Assembly: GCA_023678885.1 (NCBI GenBank)
Contig: CM043013.1
Location: forward strand, 17,206,791 to 17,270,790
From: Pogostemon cablin
Taxonomy: Eukaryota > Streptophyta > Magnoliopsida > Lamiales > Lamiaceae
Direction: 5' to 3'
DNA length: 64,000 bases
A program made the position numbers and the translations under genes. Below the pieces are notes generated by a model. That model saw nothing but the letters and a program-made list of their open reading frames with translations, was not told the DNA's origin and ran no database searches. This document shows positions 49,266 through 61,740 of the stretch, piece after piece. The stretch's first letter is position 1; every line of letters begins with the position of its first letter.

Positions 49266-51151
49266 TTATGCAAAGATAAACAAAAGATCATATGATAATT
49301 AGTTCTCAACCATTTTCATGAGTATATTTTAATTCCTTCCACAATCTTTTTGAGTTTGAGCTCACTGTTATTGAACACAACATCATTTCTTGCTTTCCAT
49401 AACCTCCAACAGGTGCATTGCCCAATCAACATGAACACGCTTCTCATCACTTTACCATGACCTTTGTATACCAAAGTGTAAAATTGTTTCCATAGCGTAC
49501 CTTCCCTAATGCATTGTATTCTCAACCATCTTTAGATGTTCTTCCAAACAAGTGTGGCTTGCTGGCATCGTAACGGAATATGATTAATACATTTTGGAAC
49601 ACTAGCAAAGAATGGACAAAGAACAACGTTGTTATCCATGATAACTCCTATATAAGCAAGATTAACTCAATATTAACTCTAGTAGGAATTCTGTCTTGAA
49701 TAGCTCTCCAACAGAAAAATGATATCTTTCAGGGTATGTGTTTGCACCATAATTTAGAGAAGATTGAGTCACCCACCTCATCTGGATTATCAAACTTTAC
49801 GATGGACTCGTACATCGCTCTTGTAGAGAACTACCCAATTTTAAAATTTCTCTAAAAATAGTATCAGGTACATTCTCTTTAACATTACACTTGCATAAAA
49901 TTTTCCACAAATCCAAAAATTCACAAAAAATAAGATAGTTAAAGATGTGTTCCATTTTAAAATCCACCTCTATCATCCTCCCTCAAAGACCCCTATATCA
50001 GATACCTTGCAATTTTTTTGACTTGAAATAAAGTATAGTCTTTGAAATTTCTCTTTTAGCCTAGCATCACCTTCCACCCAATGATCATTCTAAAAGAATA
50101 TTAAATCTCGTTTCCCCAACGAGAAATCAATATTATCACAAAACACATTCCCACAACCCCTTTCAAGATTTTACTAACATCTCTCCACCACAATGAAGAA
50201 TCCTGAATCCCAATACTCCCTATAACTTCTTCTCTAAAACTACCATACCTAGATTTAATTATTTTTACCCAAAGTACATTCTCATCATTCAACCATCTCC
50301 AAGCCCATTTATTCAAAAATGCAAGATTAAAAATCTTTAAATCCCCAACATCCAATCCATCATCTCTTTTATCTCTACAATTTTTATTCCACCCAAGCAA
50401 TTTTATGAATATTTTTTTTACCACCCCCAAAAAAGTTTCTTTGAAATTAATAAAGGCATGTATCACAAAAGTATGAGCTTTGAAAAAAGATAGGAAATAG
50501 AAAGGTAGAGCGGAAAGTACCGAATTGAGGATTATAAGTCAATCTTCGAAAGAGAGTAACTTGTTTTCCCAACCCGCAAGCCTCTTACGGAACCTTTCAA
50601 TAAGCAGTTTCCACACTTCTCTTTTCCTATGATTGACACCAACTGGAAGACCCAATACTCAAAAGGAAACTGCCCCTCTTTGTATCCAATAATATTAGCA
50701 AGAAAATTCAACTTATTCTTCTCAACATGAATCCCATGCAAAGAACTTTTAGAGAAATTAACTTTGAGTCCAGAAATGATCTTAAACAACCAAAGAATGC
50801 CTTTAATAGTCATTGCGTTATTGATTGTTGCCTCACCCAGGATTGCAGTATCATCAGCGAATTGCAAATGACTCACCTTAACATTATCTAATCCCACCTT
50901 TAAACCAACATACCTTCGTATGGATTCAGTCTTGTTCATTTAGACACTGAATCCTTCAGCTGCCAAGAAGAAATAAGAAACAAGAAAGAGGATCCCCTTG
51001 TCTTAAGCTTTTTTTAAGCGCAAATTCACCGAATGGACTCACATAACAAGGACCAACATAGTAGCAGATGAGATACAACCATGAATCCACTGTCTCCATT
51101 TATCACAAAATTGTATCCCCTCAAGCATTTCACCAATAATACTCCCATAAT
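49266..51151 (-). pseudogene. LINE (L1-type) ORF2 3' half, decayed
   Basis: The minus-strand fragments form the C-terminal half of a non-LTR reverse transcriptase. Near 51060-51150 is WRQWIHGCISSATM, then RQGDPLSCFLFL and AAEGFSV (about 50950-51000), then VSHLQFADDTAIL with the catalytic ADD (about 50855), GLKVNFSKS, DGLDVGDLKIFNLAFLNKWAWRWL (50300s), WWRDVSKI, and the zf-RVT end VMRSVFMLIGQCTCWRLWKARNDVVFNN (49316-49525). Frameshifts and stops separate the pieces. It ends at 51151, exactly where the terminal repeat of the hAT element begins. Confidence 0.85.
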
Positions 51152-51367
51152 CAGGGGGCAGATACAAGAATTTAAATTTTAGGGTACAACATAAAATTTA
51201 TAAAATATTAAAATACATATAATTTAAAAAATATTATATATATAAAGAAAATTATAATTACCATTACAGTTGACACGTCGAGTCTTCATTTTTTGGAAAC
51301 AATCTAAAACAATATCATCAGAAACTTGTAAAAATACATCCTTCTAAATAAAAGTAATCAAGCTATC
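51152..51367 (-). pseudogene. hAT transposase C-terminal tail and terminal repeat (detached piece)
   Basis: CAGGGGGCAGATACAAGAATTT at 51152 looks like the CAGGGGC-type end of this hAT group. On the minus strand, 51240-51367 encodes LITFI, a stop, KDVFLQVSDDIVLDCFQKMKTRR, the tail that normally follows the dimerisation domain. It joins in frame to the piece ending at 59684 once one CTATC copy is ignored, so the gypsy element split this gene. Here lies the 3' end of the gene on the minus strand. Confidence 0.8.
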
Positions 51368-51799
51368 TGTAATACCCAAGTTTCTCACTACTAGTGTGTT
51401 AATATAATTTAATTTGTATTATGTGTATTTTATAATTATGTGACAATTATTTCTATATTTTATTTATCTTTACATTTTATTTGAGACATCTGTGATAATA
51501 ATAGTGACAATATGTGAATATATGTGTGCATAAATATTTACGTGCATTAATTTGGATAAATATATTATTTATTATTTATTAACTTTGTTACCATCTAATA
51601 TAGTAACTTTGATGGTATGATAAGTTTTGAGGAGTGATCGTTCGGATCCCTACCCATCACCATCAATTTTAGTGGTTGAAGTAGTATAAATATTAAGTAA
51701 ATATTCATATAATAATAATAATATAATAATAAAAAATAAATAAAGAGGTAGGCAGTGGACTAGTTATGTGGGCTAGTTATAAGGACCCCCACCCATGCT

Positions 51800-51879
<80 letters not shown>

Positions 51880-53171
51880 CTATTTGTATGAATAAAATAA
51901 TAAGTAGTTGATTAGGTTGATATTTGTCTATTTACATCAAACTTGGCCATCTATATAAACCCAGTAGGGGTTAATTGGTGAGAAAGCAGCACTGATCGAG
52001 AGAAAAAAAATTTTGAGAGAGAGGGAAGGGTTCGTGCCGGAACGGGAAGGAAGAAATTAATTACGGATCTTTACTGATTTATAGTATTACTATTGTCGGA
52101 ATCCAAGTAAGTAGATGTCCAACTACAATGCATAAATATGTTGTGTGTAAATTATTTGTGATGTGATAATTATGTTGTGAATTATTTGTTATTAGTTTAA
52201 TTATGTTATGAATTATTTGGGATTAATTGATTATACAAGTTGTGGAGTTATGTAATTTGAAATAATATTATTGTATTATAAGGATCTGTGTGATCCAAGA
52301 TGGAGTTGTTATTATAAGAGATCCGTGTGATCCAAGGTGAAGTGGATTTGTGTGAATTAAATTAAGTTGTTATTTTATTAAATGTTGATATTGATGTCAT
52401 AAATGATTTATGATGTATATTTAATTGCACTGGTTGCATACCATGCATAATCATGAAAAGTGTTTTTCCCAAAATTAATAAGATACTAATGGTGTGTGCG
52501 GCCACTATATATGCATCTCTGTCAGGGTTCGGAAAAATTATTCCCGACATTTTATTAGGGGTTTGGAAAAATCGTCCCCACCACTTTGTCAGAGTTCGGA
52601 AAAATCGTTCTCGTCACTATTTTCGGGATTCGGAAAAAATTGTCCCCATTGAGCTCATTTGGGGTGCATATCATAAGTGTGTCGTGGGGATCCCGCAACG
52701 TGAACAATTTTCAAAATAAAAGATACCAACTAGAAAGATTAGAAAATAAAAGCACTTTCATGCATGGTCATGCATGATTTCTACTTACTGAGATTTTTGT
52801 CTCACTAGTTTATGCATTGTAGGTGAGCCTGATAATATTTGAGTATGTGGTGTGGTGTACTGTGAAAGCTGTGGAGCTCCTACATGGTTTCGAGTGTATG
52901 TACATAGATGACGACCTGTTGGACTAGGCCGTGGGCTTATTTCATTTCCGCTGATGTTTTGTTATATAATAAGTATTGTATGTTTTGTTATATAATAAGT
53001 ATTGTGATAAATTTGTGTGGTTTGAAGTGGTGACAGAAACCAGTTACGTATGTTGAACTGGTGTGATCGTTTGGATATATATATTATGTGAAAAAAAATA
53101 TGTGCAGATTTTATAATGATAATGTTTATGTTAATTAAAGAATTATAAGTTATGAAAAGTGGGTCGTGACA
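51368..53171 (+). repeat. Gypsy 5' LTR
   Basis: 1804 bp from TGTAATACCC to GTGACA. It contains a TA microsatellite (51804-51876), a possible promoter (CTATATAAACCCAGTAGGG near 51952), and repeated GTTCGGAAAAAT(C/T)GT(T/C)CC motifs near 52527-52650. Confidence 0.93.
51804..51876. repeat. (TA)n microsatellite in the 5' LTR
   Basis: 73 bp of TA. The matching run in the 3' LTR is 81 bp. Confidence 0.95.
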
Positions 53172-53174
53172 GAG

Positions 53175-53186
53175 TGGTATCAGAGC
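53175..53186 (+). other. Gypsy primer-binding site (tRNA-Met)
   Basis: TGGTATCAGAGC is the complement of the 3' end of plant initiator tRNA-Met, three bases after the LTR. Confidence 0.9.
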
Positions 53187-53335
53187 ACGGTTTGGGTCCT
53201 GCAGACTATCTATGTACATGAACTCATTCCTTGGGAGAGCAGCTTTGCGTGTAAGTATTATTTTCCTTCTGTGTTGTTATATGTTTTATAAATTATATTG
53301 GCCATGTGGTGTAGGACTTGTAGCTGGTAGACATA

Positions 53336-54532
53336 ATGGAAAGAATTATGTGTGAAAGTTCTGAAAGTGATAGAGCTGCTGAGCAAATAACACCTACTGA
53401 AGGAAATAATAGTGATGCGATGATTACTCGCCTGATGGAACTGGTAGAGCGCCAATCCCAACAGCTGATTCAGCAGAGAGATATGGGTGGACAGTCAGAG
53501 GTTAATATTAATCACAATCAACGTCAAGTAGAACGTGTGGAAATGGTTTGTGAAAGGTTTCGAAAGCTGAGCCCTCCAATATTTGAGGACGCAGCAGACC
53601 CCACAGATGCAGAGGATTGGTTATGCACGGTGGAAAACATGTTTCAATACAGTATAATTCCAGAGGGGGACAGAGTGTTGTGTGCTTCTTTCATGTTACG
53701 AGGTAGTGCAGGCCACTAGTGGGATACCATTAAAAGTATCGAGAATGTCACGACTATGACATGAGAAAAGTTTAAAGAACTTTTCAGAAATAAGTACTTT
53801 ACGGCACCAGTGAGGATGATGAAAATGAATGAATTCATACAGTTGAAGTAGGGTGGGATGTCAGTCACAGATTATCTTCGTAAGTTTGAACTGTTGTCAA
53901 GGTTTGCAGAACATATGGTGAGTACGGAGGCATTAAAAGTGGAGAGATTCGTGGAAGGCTTAAGGCCTGAGCTTTTCAGAGATGTGAGTATGGCGGGACT
54001 GTATGGAGCAACATACTCACAAGTGGCAGAAAGGGCCCAGATTGCTGAACAAGCAGAGATGAGAATCAGACAAGCGCAAGCTGTCAGACGTCAATTTCAG
54101 CAGAAACCAATGCAGCAGTTTGGGAGAGTTGATAAAAGGCCGATGCCATTTCAGAGGCCGAAATCAAATTTTTAAGTGGAGCAAGGACAAGGAGAACCAA
54201 ACAAGCGTCCCAAGTTCGATCAGGGGAAAGTGCCACCGGCGCCGCCACTACCGATGTGTCCAAATTATTTTAGACCACATGGTGGAGAGTGTCACATGCC
54301 TCCGAGAACATGTTACACATGTGGAGAGAAAGGACATATGACTATTACTTGTCCTAAGAAAGGGAAACAAGGGCAACAGGTGAGAGTTCCAGCAAGAGTA
54401 TACACTTTGACGCGGGAGGAGGCAGATGCGAACCCCTCAGTTGTCGCTGGTAAGTTTTCTATTTTTGGCATTTCTACCTATGTGCTATTTGATTCTGGAG
54501 CAACACATTCATTTGTATCACTGAGTATGTGA
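53336..54532 (+). pseudogene. Gypsy gag and protease start
   Basis: The gag domain has DPTDAEDWLCTVENMF and MLRGSAGH, then the FKELFRNKYF block and MSVTDYLRKFELLSRFA. The zinc knuckle is CYTCGEKGHMTITC (about 54312-54353), followed by the protease motif LFDSGATHSF. Stops at 53717, about 53760, 53848 and 54173 all lie in one frame. A further frame change near 54520 separates this part from pol. Confidence 0.9.
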
Positions 54533-57500
54533 GGAAGCTGGGTGGAACATCTAACTTAATAGAAGCTAATTATGAGGTGATGATACCTTCTGGTGAATCA
54601 AAGCAAACTAATCAACTTCTTCGAGGTTGTGTTATTCCTATTGAAGGAAAACAACCCCTCGCTGACTTAATTGTGTTAAATATGAATGATTATGATATTA
54701 TATTGGGTATGGATTGGCTGTCAAAGTACTGTGCGACAATAGATTGTCAGAAGAAGAGTATCACTTTTCAACCAGTGAAAGGAGAACCGTTCACTTTTGT
54801 TGGGATCAAGAAAATTTTCAGATTTCCTATGATATCAACAACAAAAGCACAACGGTTGTTGGAAAGTGGTTGTGAGGGGTATCTGGTGAGTGTAATGAAT
54901 GTTGAGGGGCAGCAATGTCCAGTTCTTGATAATGTACCAGTAGTTCGGGAATATCTGGAGGTATTTCCAGATGATCTTCCAGGTTTGCCACCAGATCGGG
55001 AAATAGAGTTTGTTATTGAGTTACAACCAGGAACTGCTCCTATATCTAAAGCTCCATACAGAATGGCACCAGCTGAACTGAAGGAATTAAAGATACAGTT
55101 ACAAGAGTTGCTAGACAAAGGATTCATCCAACCTAGTTTCTCCCCTTGGGGAGCACCAGTTCTGTTTGTTCGAAAGAAGGATGGCACATTGAGGATGTGC
55201 ATTGATTATCGGGATCTTAACAAAGTTACGGTGAAGAATAAATATCCATTGCCTCGCATTGATGATCTGTTTGATCAGTTACAGGGTGCAGCTATCTTTT
55301 CTAAGATTGATTTGCGGTCGGGGTATCATCAGTTGAAGATTAGGGAGGAGGACATTCCGAAGACTGCATTTAGTACAAGGTATGGGCATTATGAATTTTT
55401 GGTGATGTCGTTTGGTTTGACAAATGCTCAGGCAGCATTTATGGATTTGATGAATAAAGTATTTCAGGAATTTCTCGATAAATTTGTGATTGTATTTATC
55501 GATGATATTCTAATTTACTCTAAGAATAAGGAGGATCATGTTCTACACTTAAGAAAGGTGTTAGAGATTTTGAAGGAGAAGCAATTGTATGCGAAGTTTA
55601 AAAAGTGTGAATTTTGGTTGGATCGAGTTGTTTTCTTGGGTCACGTGGTATCGGGAGAAGGAATTTCGGTAGATCCAAGTAAAGTTAAAGCAATCCATGA
55701 TTGGTCACAACCCTCAAATCCCACTGAGGTTCGTAGCTTTCTTGGATTGGCTAGATATTATCGAAGGTTTGTTGAAGGATTCTCCAAGATTGCTTCACCA
55801 TTAACGCAGTTGACTAGGAAGAATGTGAAGTTCACATGGACGGAGGCATATGAGCAAAGTTTTCAAGAATTAAAGAAACGATTGACATCAGCACCTATCT
55901 TAACTCCTACGGAGACAGGAAACTTCAAGGTTTATAGTGATGCTTCAAAGAATGGTCTTGGATGTGTATTGATGCAGAATGGGAAAGTGATAGCTTATGC
56001 ATCCAGACAGTTAAGAGAGTATGAAAAGAATTACCCAACTCATGATTTAGAGTTAGCCGCAGTGGTGTTTGCACTCAAGATTTGGAGGCATTATCTGTAT
56101 GGAGAACGTTGTGAGATCTATACTGATCATAAGAGTTTGAAATATTTCTTCACTCAGAAAGAGTTGAACATGAGGCAAAGAAGATGATTGGAATTGGTGA
56201 AGGATTACGACTGTGTTATCAATTATCATTCGGGAAAAGCCAGTGTGGTTGCTGATGCATTGAGCCGAAAGGCAATACAGAGTGTAGCTGCTATGACCGT
56301 AAATCAGAAATCAGAGTTGCTTGATTTGCAAAAGATGGGTGTGGAGATCATTCAGGAAGGATCGTTGGAAGCAAGGATGGCAGCTCTGACACTTCGACCA
56401 ACTTTGATGGATAAGATTCGACAGAGCCAACAGGAGGATAAGTTATTTGACAAGATAAAGAATGATATTAGCTTTGGAAAGTCTTCTGACTTCCAATTAG
56501 GAGATGATGGCGTGATTCGTTATGGAGATCGATTATGTCTACCTAAAGTGGATGACATTCGGAAAGAAGTGATGGCGGAAGCTCATTCAACACCGTACTC
56601 TGTACATCCAGGAGCTACTAAGATGTATAGAGATTTGAAGTTATATTATTGGTGGCCAGGGATGAAGAGAGATATTGCTCGATATGTAGAGCAATGTCTA
56701 ACTTGTCAGCAAATCAAAGCCGAGCATCAGAGATCAGCAGGAACTTTGCAGCCTCTATTTATTCCAGAATGGAAGTGGGAGAATATTACTATGGATTTTG
56801 TCATCGGACTACCGAAAATGGTGAAAGGTCACAATGCTATTTGGGTTATTGTAGATCGATTGACTAAGTCAGCTCATTTTCTTTCTATTAACTCTACGTA
56901 TTCCATGGATCGTTATGCCCAACTATATATACAAGAGATTGTCAGACTCCATGGAGTACCACTTACCATTGTGTCAGACAGAGATACGAGATTCTTGTCT
57001 GCTTTCTGGAAGAGTTTACATAAGACGTTGGGGACACAATTATCTTTCAGCACAGCATTCCATCCACAGACAGATGGTCAATCAGAGCGTACAATACAAA
57101 TCTTGGAGGATATGCTCAGAGCGTGTGTGTTGGATTTTCAAGGTCAGTGGAGTAAATTTTTGCCTTTGATAGAGTTCTCGTATAATAACAGTTATCAGTC
57201 TACCATCGGGATGGCTCCATATGAAGCATTGTATGGGAGAAAGTGTAGATCTCCAGTATATTGGGATGAAGTTGGAGAGAGGAAACTTTTGGGTCCAGAC
57301 TTGATTCGTGAAATGTCAGAAGCTGTTACTCGTATATAAGAGAAGATGAAAATTGCTCAAGATCGGCAAAAGATTTATGCAGACAAACGGAGGAGAGAAT
57401 TGGAATTTGAAGTGGGTGATCAGGTATTTCTGAAAGTATCTCCAATAAAAGGGATAATGCGATTTGGAAGGAAATGGAAACTTAGTCCAAGATATGTTGG

Positions 57501-57831
57501 TCCGTTCACTATCATTGAGAGAGTTGGCAGTGTTGCTTATAAGTTGCAGTTACCAGCATCAATGTCTAGAGTACATGATGTGTTTCAAGTGTCTGTGTTG
57601 AGGAAGTATGTTCCAAATCCATCACATGTTCTCAGGCAGGAACCAGTTGAGTTGAAAGAAGATTTGAGTTATGAGGAAGTACCGGTTGAGATCTTGTGAC
57701 GAGACGTGAAGAAGCTCAGAAATAAAGAAATACCATTAGTAAAAGTATTATGGAGGAACCAACTAGTTGAGCAGGCTACTTGGGAAAGAGAGGATGAGAT
57801 GATGGCTAAATATCCAGACTTCTTCAGGTAA
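54529..57831 (+). pseudogene. Gypsy pol: protease end, RT, RNase H, integrase, chromodomain-like end
   Basis: RT has the core around FIDDILIYSKNKEDH. RNase H has FKVYSDASKNGLG and CEIYTDHKSLKYF. The integrase zinc-binding part has HPGATKMYRDLKLYYWW and CLTCQQIK, and its core has MDFVIGLP, VSDRDTRF and HPQTDGQSERTIQ. After the GPFTIIERVGSVAYKL segment, the end (VKVLWRNQ...ATWEREDEM...YPDFF) is chromodomain-like, typical of Tekay/Del chromoviruses. Stops occur at 56185, 57337 and 57697, all in the same frame as the final stop at 57829-57831, so there are no frameshifts in this part. Confidence 0.92.
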
Positions 57832-57857
57832 GTAAATTTCGAGGACGAAATTTTTAT

Positions 57858-57870
57858 AAGAAGGGAAGAA
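57858..57870 (+). other. Gypsy polypurine tract
   Basis: AAGAAGGGAAGAA abuts the 3' LTR. Confidence 0.8.
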
Positions 57871-58302
57871 TGTAATACCCAAGTTTCTCACTACTAGTGT
57901 GTTAATATAATTTAATTTGTATTATGTGTATTTTATAATTATGTGACAATTATTTCTATATTTTATTTATCTTTACATTTTATTTGAGACATCTGTGATA
58001 ATAATGGTGACAATATGTGAATATATGTGTGCATAAATATTTACATGCATTAATTTGGATAAATATATTATTTATTATTTATTAACTTTATTACCATCTA
58101 ATATAGTAACTTTGATGGTATGATAAGTTTTGAGGAGTGATCGTTCGGATCCCTACCCATCATCATCAATTTTAGTGGTTGAAGTAGTATAAATATTAAG
58201 TAAATATTCATATAATAATAATAATATAATAATAAAAAATAAATAAAGAGGTAGGCAGTGGACTAGTTATGTGGGCTAGTTATAAGGACCCCCACCCATG
58301 CT

Positions 58303-58388
<86 letters not shown>

Positions 58389-59683
58389 CTATTTGTATGA
58401 ATAAAATAATAAGTAGTTGATTAGGTTGATAATTGTCTATTTACATCAAACTTGGCCATCTATATAAACCCCGTAGGGGTTAATTGGTGAGAAAGCAGCA
58501 CTGATCGAGAGAAAAAAAAATTTTGAGAGAGAGGGAAGGGTTCGTGCCGGAACGGGAAGGAAGAAATTAATTACGGATCTTTACTGATTTATAGTATTAC
58601 TATTGTCGGAATCCAAGTAAGTAGATGTCCAACTACAATGCATAAATATATTGTGTGTAAATTATTTGTGATGTGATAATTATGTTGTGAATTATTTGTT
58701 ATTAGTTTAATTATGTTATGAATTATTTGGGATTAATTGATTATACAAGTTGTGGAGTTATGTAATTTGAAATAATATTATTGTATTATAAAGATCTGTG
58801 TGATCCAAGATGGAGTTGTTATTATAAGAGATCCGTGTGATCCAAGGTGAAGTGGATTTGTGTGAATTAAATTAAGTTGTTATTTTATTAAATGTTGATA
58901 TTGATGTCATAAATGATTTATGATGTATATTTAATTGCACTGGTTGCATACCATGCATAATCATGAAAAGTGTTTTTTCCAAAATTAATAAGATACTAAT
59001 GGTGTGTGCGGCCACTATATATGCATCTCTGTCAGGGTTCGGAAAAATCGTTCCCGACATTTTATTAGGAGTTCGAAAAAATCGTCCCCACCACTTTGTC
59101 AGAGTTCGGAAAAATCATTCTCGTCACTATTTTCGGGGTTCGGAAAAAATCGTCCCCATTGAGCTCATTTGGGTGCATATCATAAGTGTGTCGTGGGGAT
59201 CCCGCAACGTGAACAATTTTCAAAATAAAAGAGACCAACTAGAAAGATTAGAAAATAAAAGCATTTTCATGCATGGTCATGCATGATTTCTACTTACTGA
59301 GATTTTTGTCTCACTAGTTTATGCATTGTAGGTGAGCCTGATAATATTTGAGTATGTGGTGTGGTGTACTGTGAAAGCTGTGGAGCTCCTACAAGATTTT
59401 GAGTGGATGTACATAGATGACGACCTGTTGGACTAGGCCGTGGGCTTATTTCATTTCCGCTGATGTTTTGTTATATAATAAGTATTGTATGTTTTGTTAT
59501 ATAATAAGTATTATGATAAATTTGTGTGGTTTGAAGTGGTGACAGAAACCAGTTACGTATGTTGAACTGGTGTGATCGTTTGGATATATATATATTATGT
59601 GAAAAAAAAATATGTGCAGATTTTATAATGATAATGTTTATGTTAATTAAAGAATTATAAGTTATGAAAAGTGGGTCGTGACA
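57871..59683 (+). repeat. Gypsy 3' LTR
   Basis: 1813 bp, aligned along its whole length with the 5' LTR. It includes a TA run at 58305-58385 and is followed by the CTATC duplication. Confidence 0.93.
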
Positions 59684-61740
59684 CTATCATTTAGCAATTG
59701 ATCACCCATGCTATTACGGATTTTATTTTTTACATATATCATTACAGAAAATACTCTTTTCACACTTGTAGTAGCAACCAGAAGAATCAACATCAACTTG
59801 ATAAACAAATAAATCATTGGATAAGTCAAATATTTTTTTGTCTCCACAAGCATCATTGAAAGGACACCCATATTATACAAATCTTGAAATCTGGCATCTC
59901 TTCGCATATCATCAACAAATATATCAAGTTGACATTCTAGAGTCATCAAATCAATACTTGTAAACTCAGAAGGATAAAATTAGGAAAGTCTAAGCAAATT
60001 TTTATTGTCAAAATATGAGAAGCTATCTTTAGGACTTAAGCAAGACATGCATATGAACAATTCCGTATCAACCTCATCAAATAGATCATTGAGTACTCTA
60101 AGTTGTAAGTCAATCATAGCCGCCATAATTTCAACTCGAAAATGTTAGAGATTTGTCACCTGTCTAATAAAGCGCTTTGATCTTCCTTGTGGAATATAAG
60201 AGGCATCCATATTGAGAACAAATATGCATGTTTAATGCAAAAAGAAGTGACCTTATCCAAAAGAGATTCCCATCCGTTTTCTCTTGTTTTCTACAATATT
60301 TCCTTAGTTAAGGTAACAAGAGACATTGCATTAATAATATCTTGATCTTCTTTGCAAAGTAAGACACAAGTCATTAGTGTATAAAAACGAATCAACATCA
60401 AGTGTGCCACAAAAATAAAATCAACTGACTCCAACGAATATAAAATAGATTGAGCTTTTATCATATTCTATGAACTTGTAGCTCTCTTCCCAATCATCTC
60501 AAGCACCTCAAGAATTGTAGGAAACAAGTGAATAATATTTAAAAGAGTTTTATAGTGAAATCCCCAACGAGTATCACCAGACCTCCTCAAACTAAATTCT
60601 TGGTTCAAGCCTGATCCACTTTTAATTTCTCCTAGTTTCAAGGCTTCAATAGTTTTTTTTTTTTGCTTGATTTTCTTAGATTAATTATCTTCGCTTACAA
60701 GAAACCCCAACCATGTTTAATACATGTGCAATTACCTTAAAAAGACAACTCCAATCATCATTATTCTTAGCAACAACAATAAGAGATAATTGAAGTTGAT
60801 GAGTAAAGCAACACATGGAGTATCCTTCATAATCAAAGCTTTAAGCCCATTTATCTCACCCTTCATATTGCTAGCCGCATCGTATCCTTACCCTCTACTT
60901 TTAGATAAACTCAACGAATGTTCCACTAGTAAAGATACAATTGCACTTTTTAGTGATAAAAACATGGTATCACCAACATATACTAATCCAAGAAACCTCT
61001 CCATCACCATTCTATTTTTACCATTGACATAACACAAAAAAGAGCTAATTGCTCATTAGACTCATTTGCCAGTATACCAAAGTAGTCATCTCCGAGCTCT
61101 TCTATAATGCGTTTAGATGTCTCTTTTGCACAATAATTAATGATATCCTTTTGAATTAAGGGAGATATTATTTGGCTATTGCCCGGAGTATTTCCGAAAG
61201 TAACCTTTTTAACATCCTCATTATGTTCTCATAGCCATTTCAAAAGTTCAAAAAAGTTTTTTCTATTTATTGATTCACCACTTTCATCATGCCCTCGACA
61301 TGCCAATCTTTGTCGCAAAAGAGTTTTCAAACAAGAAAGTGAAGCCTTCAAACGAGCTTCATACTCACTTTATATTGCATCACTTGCACAACTAATATCA
61401 TGTAATATGATTTTCTTTTTGAATCTCTTAAATTCACATATTTATTATAAGCAAGATTGTGAGAACTTTTAACCCCACCAATATGTGTCTCAAATCTATT
61501 CGGTTTATACCAAGATCTATATCCATTACTAACAAATGCATCTCCTCCCACACTAATATAAATCTCATGCTTGAATAATTAACAACTAAAATAATATGCT
61601 GCATCTTTCTCAATACTATATTCAAGCCAAACATATTTTTTGAACCAAATCAAACTAAACCCTTGTGTACCTCCGAGATCTCTTTGAGGAAAATTATGAG
61701 TTTTAGGTTGACAAGACCCTTTAAGAACATAAGCTTTTTA
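59684..61740 (-). pseudogene. hAT transposase (TTF/zinc-finger MYM-like group), main part
   Basis: Minus-strand pieces in order: AYVLKGSCQPKTHNFPQRDLGG and WFKKYVWLEYSIEKDAAYYF (about 61620-61735), VGGDAFVSNGYRSW (about 61530), HIGGVKSSHNLAYNKY (the TTF-type zinc-finger region), a poorly preserved middle of DUF4371 type, then QLDIFVDDMRRDARFQDL and VATTSVKRVFSVMIYVKNKIRNSMGDQLLNDS (59690-59925), the hAT C-terminal dimerisation domain. Stops and frameshifts occur throughout. The C-terminal tail lies beyond the gypsy element at 51240-51367, and the N-terminal start lies beyond the LTR-like insert at 62951-63098. Confidence 0.82.

Larger units (their letters stand above)
51368..59683 (+). mobile_element. 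Ty3/gypsy LTR retrotransposon (chromovirus, Tekay/Del-like), complete but inactive
   Basis: The 8316-bp element has LTRs of about 1.8 kb beginning TGTAATACCC and ending GTCGTGACA. It is flanked by CTATC at 51363-51367 and 59684-59688. The primer-binding site matches tRNA-Met, and pol order is protease, RT, RNase H, integrase, which is gypsy order. By eye the LTRs differ at about 25-30 sites (about 1.5%), so it is younger than the copia element. Several in-frame stops prevent expression. Confidence 0.95.

Noticed and set aside
53175..53190. Possible tRNA fragment
   Set aside because: It is the primer-binding site of the gypsy element, complementary to the tRNA-Met 3' end, not a tRNA gene.
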